Below are positions 61,660 through 64,000 of a stretch of DNA of 64,000 nucleotides, piece after piece. A program made the position numbers and the translations under genes. The stretch comes from Gymnogyps californianus. Its lineage: Eukaryota > Chordata > Aves > Accipitriformes > Cathartidae. The notes under the pieces were generated by a model, which ran no database searches, was not told where the DNA came from, and saw only the letters and a list, made by a program, of their open reading frames with translations. The DNA lies in assembly GCF_018139145.2 (NCBI RefSeq), contig NC_059471.1:213051494-213115493 (forward strand). Direction: 5' to 3'. The first letter of the stretch is position 1, and every line of letters starts with the position of its first letter.

Positions 61660-64000
61660 CTTCTTCCTGTAATCTAATAACCAACAGCAAATAACAGCTA
61701 ATTACTCTCCAGAGTAAAAATCTGCATTTATTTCCCATTTAATGTTATCTTCAATTTCTAGCTGTTGGATCTTGGCTTGCGTCTGGCCACTTGATTAAAG
61801 AGCTCTCTTCTAGCCGCTCTTTAGGTACTCTCAGATCAAGCCACCTGTTAACCTTCTTTTTGATAAGCCAAAGGGTATTTCCACAAATAAATACTCCATG
61901 TTCTCTGTTAAAATGGAAATTGAGCCCTTAATCTAGTCAATTTGCAGGCATGGGTACTTTACTGGCCAATTGCAATCTGTACAGATTCTGACTGTTGAAC
62001 TCACGTTGTTCATTGTTTCTTACACCTTGTAATGAGTCAAGACAATAAAATGTAAAAAAAATCCCCCAAACCACAAAACACCTCTCCCAGCCAAAAATGA
62101 CCCCTACCTCCAAAGCCAGCAAGTAATGCTATGTATTATATTAGGTGTGCAAGAGTCTCTTTAAAATTCTGGCATGATGTACAAATGACCTGGAAAACAG
62201 TCAACGCTGAAGAAGGCCAATTTTACGGGCTAAGGCACAGAATCTACCTGACCCATCTTTTGAATCTTTTTTTAATTTTTGGTAAGGAATATATTGGAAT
62301 TGTTACTGGCTGTCTAAAATACTGCAAATAAATAGACAATAATAAAAGATATACTCAGTTTAACGGCACAGAGATTTGATCAAAATTCAAAGAAGAATTT
62401 GCAATTGTGGTCAAATTGATTTGCCCTGTTACACTGGAAACACACTGCAGTAAGGCTACTGAAATCAGTGGTGCTATGCAGCTTAAAAACCTGAAGAATT
62501 CAGCAATACATCAAGCCCAGTAGATGACGACAAGAAAGATCCAGAAACAGGGAGATTCCTTTAGGCTGTATACTGAGTTTATCTCCCTACTTCCATGAGA
62601 TGGATATATTGCTGGGTTCTTGTTGTGTTAAAGGGCTCTGGGCGATAAAGAAAAAAATATATTAAAAATATATTTTGTTTTAGCTGTAAACTGTGTTTAA
62701 TTAGTGTTCATAGCAATGGGTTTCTTCACAACAAATCTTGAATGTTATGTTGAACAATGTCAGCTGTGAGGCGATACAGGAGCCCGGATGTCAGAGCTTC
62801 TCTCTGAGTTCACTCCTACCTTCCACGGCCTCATTACTCAAAGTCCATCTTATGTTCTGAAGTTTGAGGACTCACACCACAGACAATAAATACTATTTAT
62901 CAAAGCAAAGTTTAATCACTTTCCTCCATCAAATTTTTCATATCAGTTCTATTCTATTTTTTATTTCTTCTACTGTTCTTACTTAATATTCACGTAATCT
63001 CTGACATAACTGAACAAGAGTAACAGTGAATAATTCAGTGGGATATAATAACCTTGCTCCCTACGCCAGGATCAGTGGGTTTTTGTTTCTGCTGCTGCTG
63101 CTCTTTATCATTCCAATATGGTAAAGGGAGGGTTTTTTATTTATTTACTATTGTCTATTGTTCCTGCACCTGTCTACTCCTTTCTGAAAATAAAGTTTGT
63201 TGTTGTTTTCTTAGTTTCTTTGTATAAGAAAACAAGTTCTATTAGATTACCTTTTAAAAAAGGATAGAAGATATAAAAGTACAGCTGCTTAAGCAATTAG
63301 AGGAGCAGCATGACATTTGAAAGCCTAGAGCTATTGGAAACTCACCTGGCTTCAGATGCCATTATAAACTCAGAGTTCGGTTCAGGTCATTGCGAGGGAC
63401 AGGAAATGCTGGAGCAGAACCAAACCTGCCGGCAAGCTCCTCTCTTTTACAGGAACCACTTTTAAGCCCTACATACTTAAAATACGGCTATTCAAACATT
63501 TGGGCTGAGATTCATCTCCAGGCTAAGAAATGTCAATGGAAGTGTCTACGTGTTGCTCTTTAAACGTTGACAAGGTGTGTATGCTTGCATCACTGTTGGA
63601 GCAGATCAAGCCAATACGACAGCCTAGAAAGATAAATATTCAGCTGACCTGCCATCTTGTGTCTAGTTTTAGGTGTGCTGAACTGCACGGGGTACTTAGG
63701 AGATGATGGTTAGAGACTAAATTGGATCACCTTAGGGCATTTTAAATGGCATCAAATCTCCATATTTGGGGAGCTGAACCCCTTTTTTGCTTGTTTGTTT
63801 GTTTCCTGGAACCAGTCTTTCCATGTTCCACTTGTGTGGAACTTTCCTATGTACTTGGCATTAACCTTAATCCAATTTTACCTTACACATCAGCAAGATC
63901 AGAATTGTGCGATGCTGAGCACCGTAGATACTCTCATGCAAATTTTATTATAGTAGATTCCTAAAGCCTCCTCAGGTTAGATAAGCACACTCACATGATG
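61660..64000. other. Unique non-coding DNA
   Basis: No gene is recognised to the end of the window. A palindromic AT tract lies near 62655-62682, and a (TTTG)n-like run near 63787-63803. A donor-like CAG/GTGAGT on the minus strand near 63345 has no convincing partner. Confidence 0.5.

Noticed and set aside
1..64000. CRISPR arrays, operons, replication origins, rRNA or other structural RNA genes
   Set aside because: No regularly spaced direct repeats and no conserved RNA motifs were seen; the sequence is vertebrate nuclear DNA.

Overview
The window reads as vertebrate nuclear DNA from a bird. It is AT-rich and poor in CpG. No open reading frame exceeds about 175 codons, and the longest ones lie inside repeats or antisense to them. 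Bacterial-style operons, ribosome binding sites, CRISPR arrays and origins are absent. The avian call rests on the repeats: several CR1 LINEs carrying the typical 3' end (tandem copies of an ATTCTATG-type octamer and GGTTGGAAGGGAC-like text) and LTRs of an endogenous-retrovirus family that I recall as common in non-galliform birds. Species cannot be told from the sequence alone. The window looks like intergenic or deep intronic DNA of a large chromosome; I recognise no annotated protein-coding gene.

Layout. 1-7.1 kb: unique non-coding DNA with simple repeats and one old amniote repeat tail near 3.1 kb. 7.1-8.5 kb: a very decayed CR1/L3-like reverse-transcriptase fossil, followed directly by a minus-strand solo LTR. 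8.8-9.8 kb: two MIR-like SINE fossils. 9.8-24.2 kb: mostly unique, with one ancient CR1 tail near 19.8 kb. 24.2-25.5 kb: the best preserved CR1 (minus strand), with a second, much shorter CR1 inserted in it and flanked by a 5-base duplication. 25.5-37.4 kb: unique, with a MIR relic at 27.9 kb and a poly-A-tailed retrocopy-like end at 32.3 kb. 37.4-38.3 kb: a second, longer LTR type with internal tandem repeats. 38.9 kb: a perfect 26-base tandem duplication. 39.7-41.0 kb: two CR1 copies of different age in the same orientation. 47.9 kb: a CR1 tail. 51.2 and 59.6 kb: two plus-strand solo LTRs of the same family as the one at 7.9 kb. 61.2 kb: a plus-strand CR1 3' part.

There is no gene network to describe. 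The history is layered retrotransposition: MIR/L3-age fossils are oldest, then diverged CR1s, then a better preserved CR1 and its nested passenger, then retroviral LTRs whose 5-base target duplications are still readable. Scattered exon-like segments (open frame plus consensus splice sites) are listed with low confidence. The most gene-like is a two-exon arrangement at 56.50-56.89 kb, and I cannot assign it to a family. I saw no convincing new biological system; the most informative observations are the structural details of the repeats.
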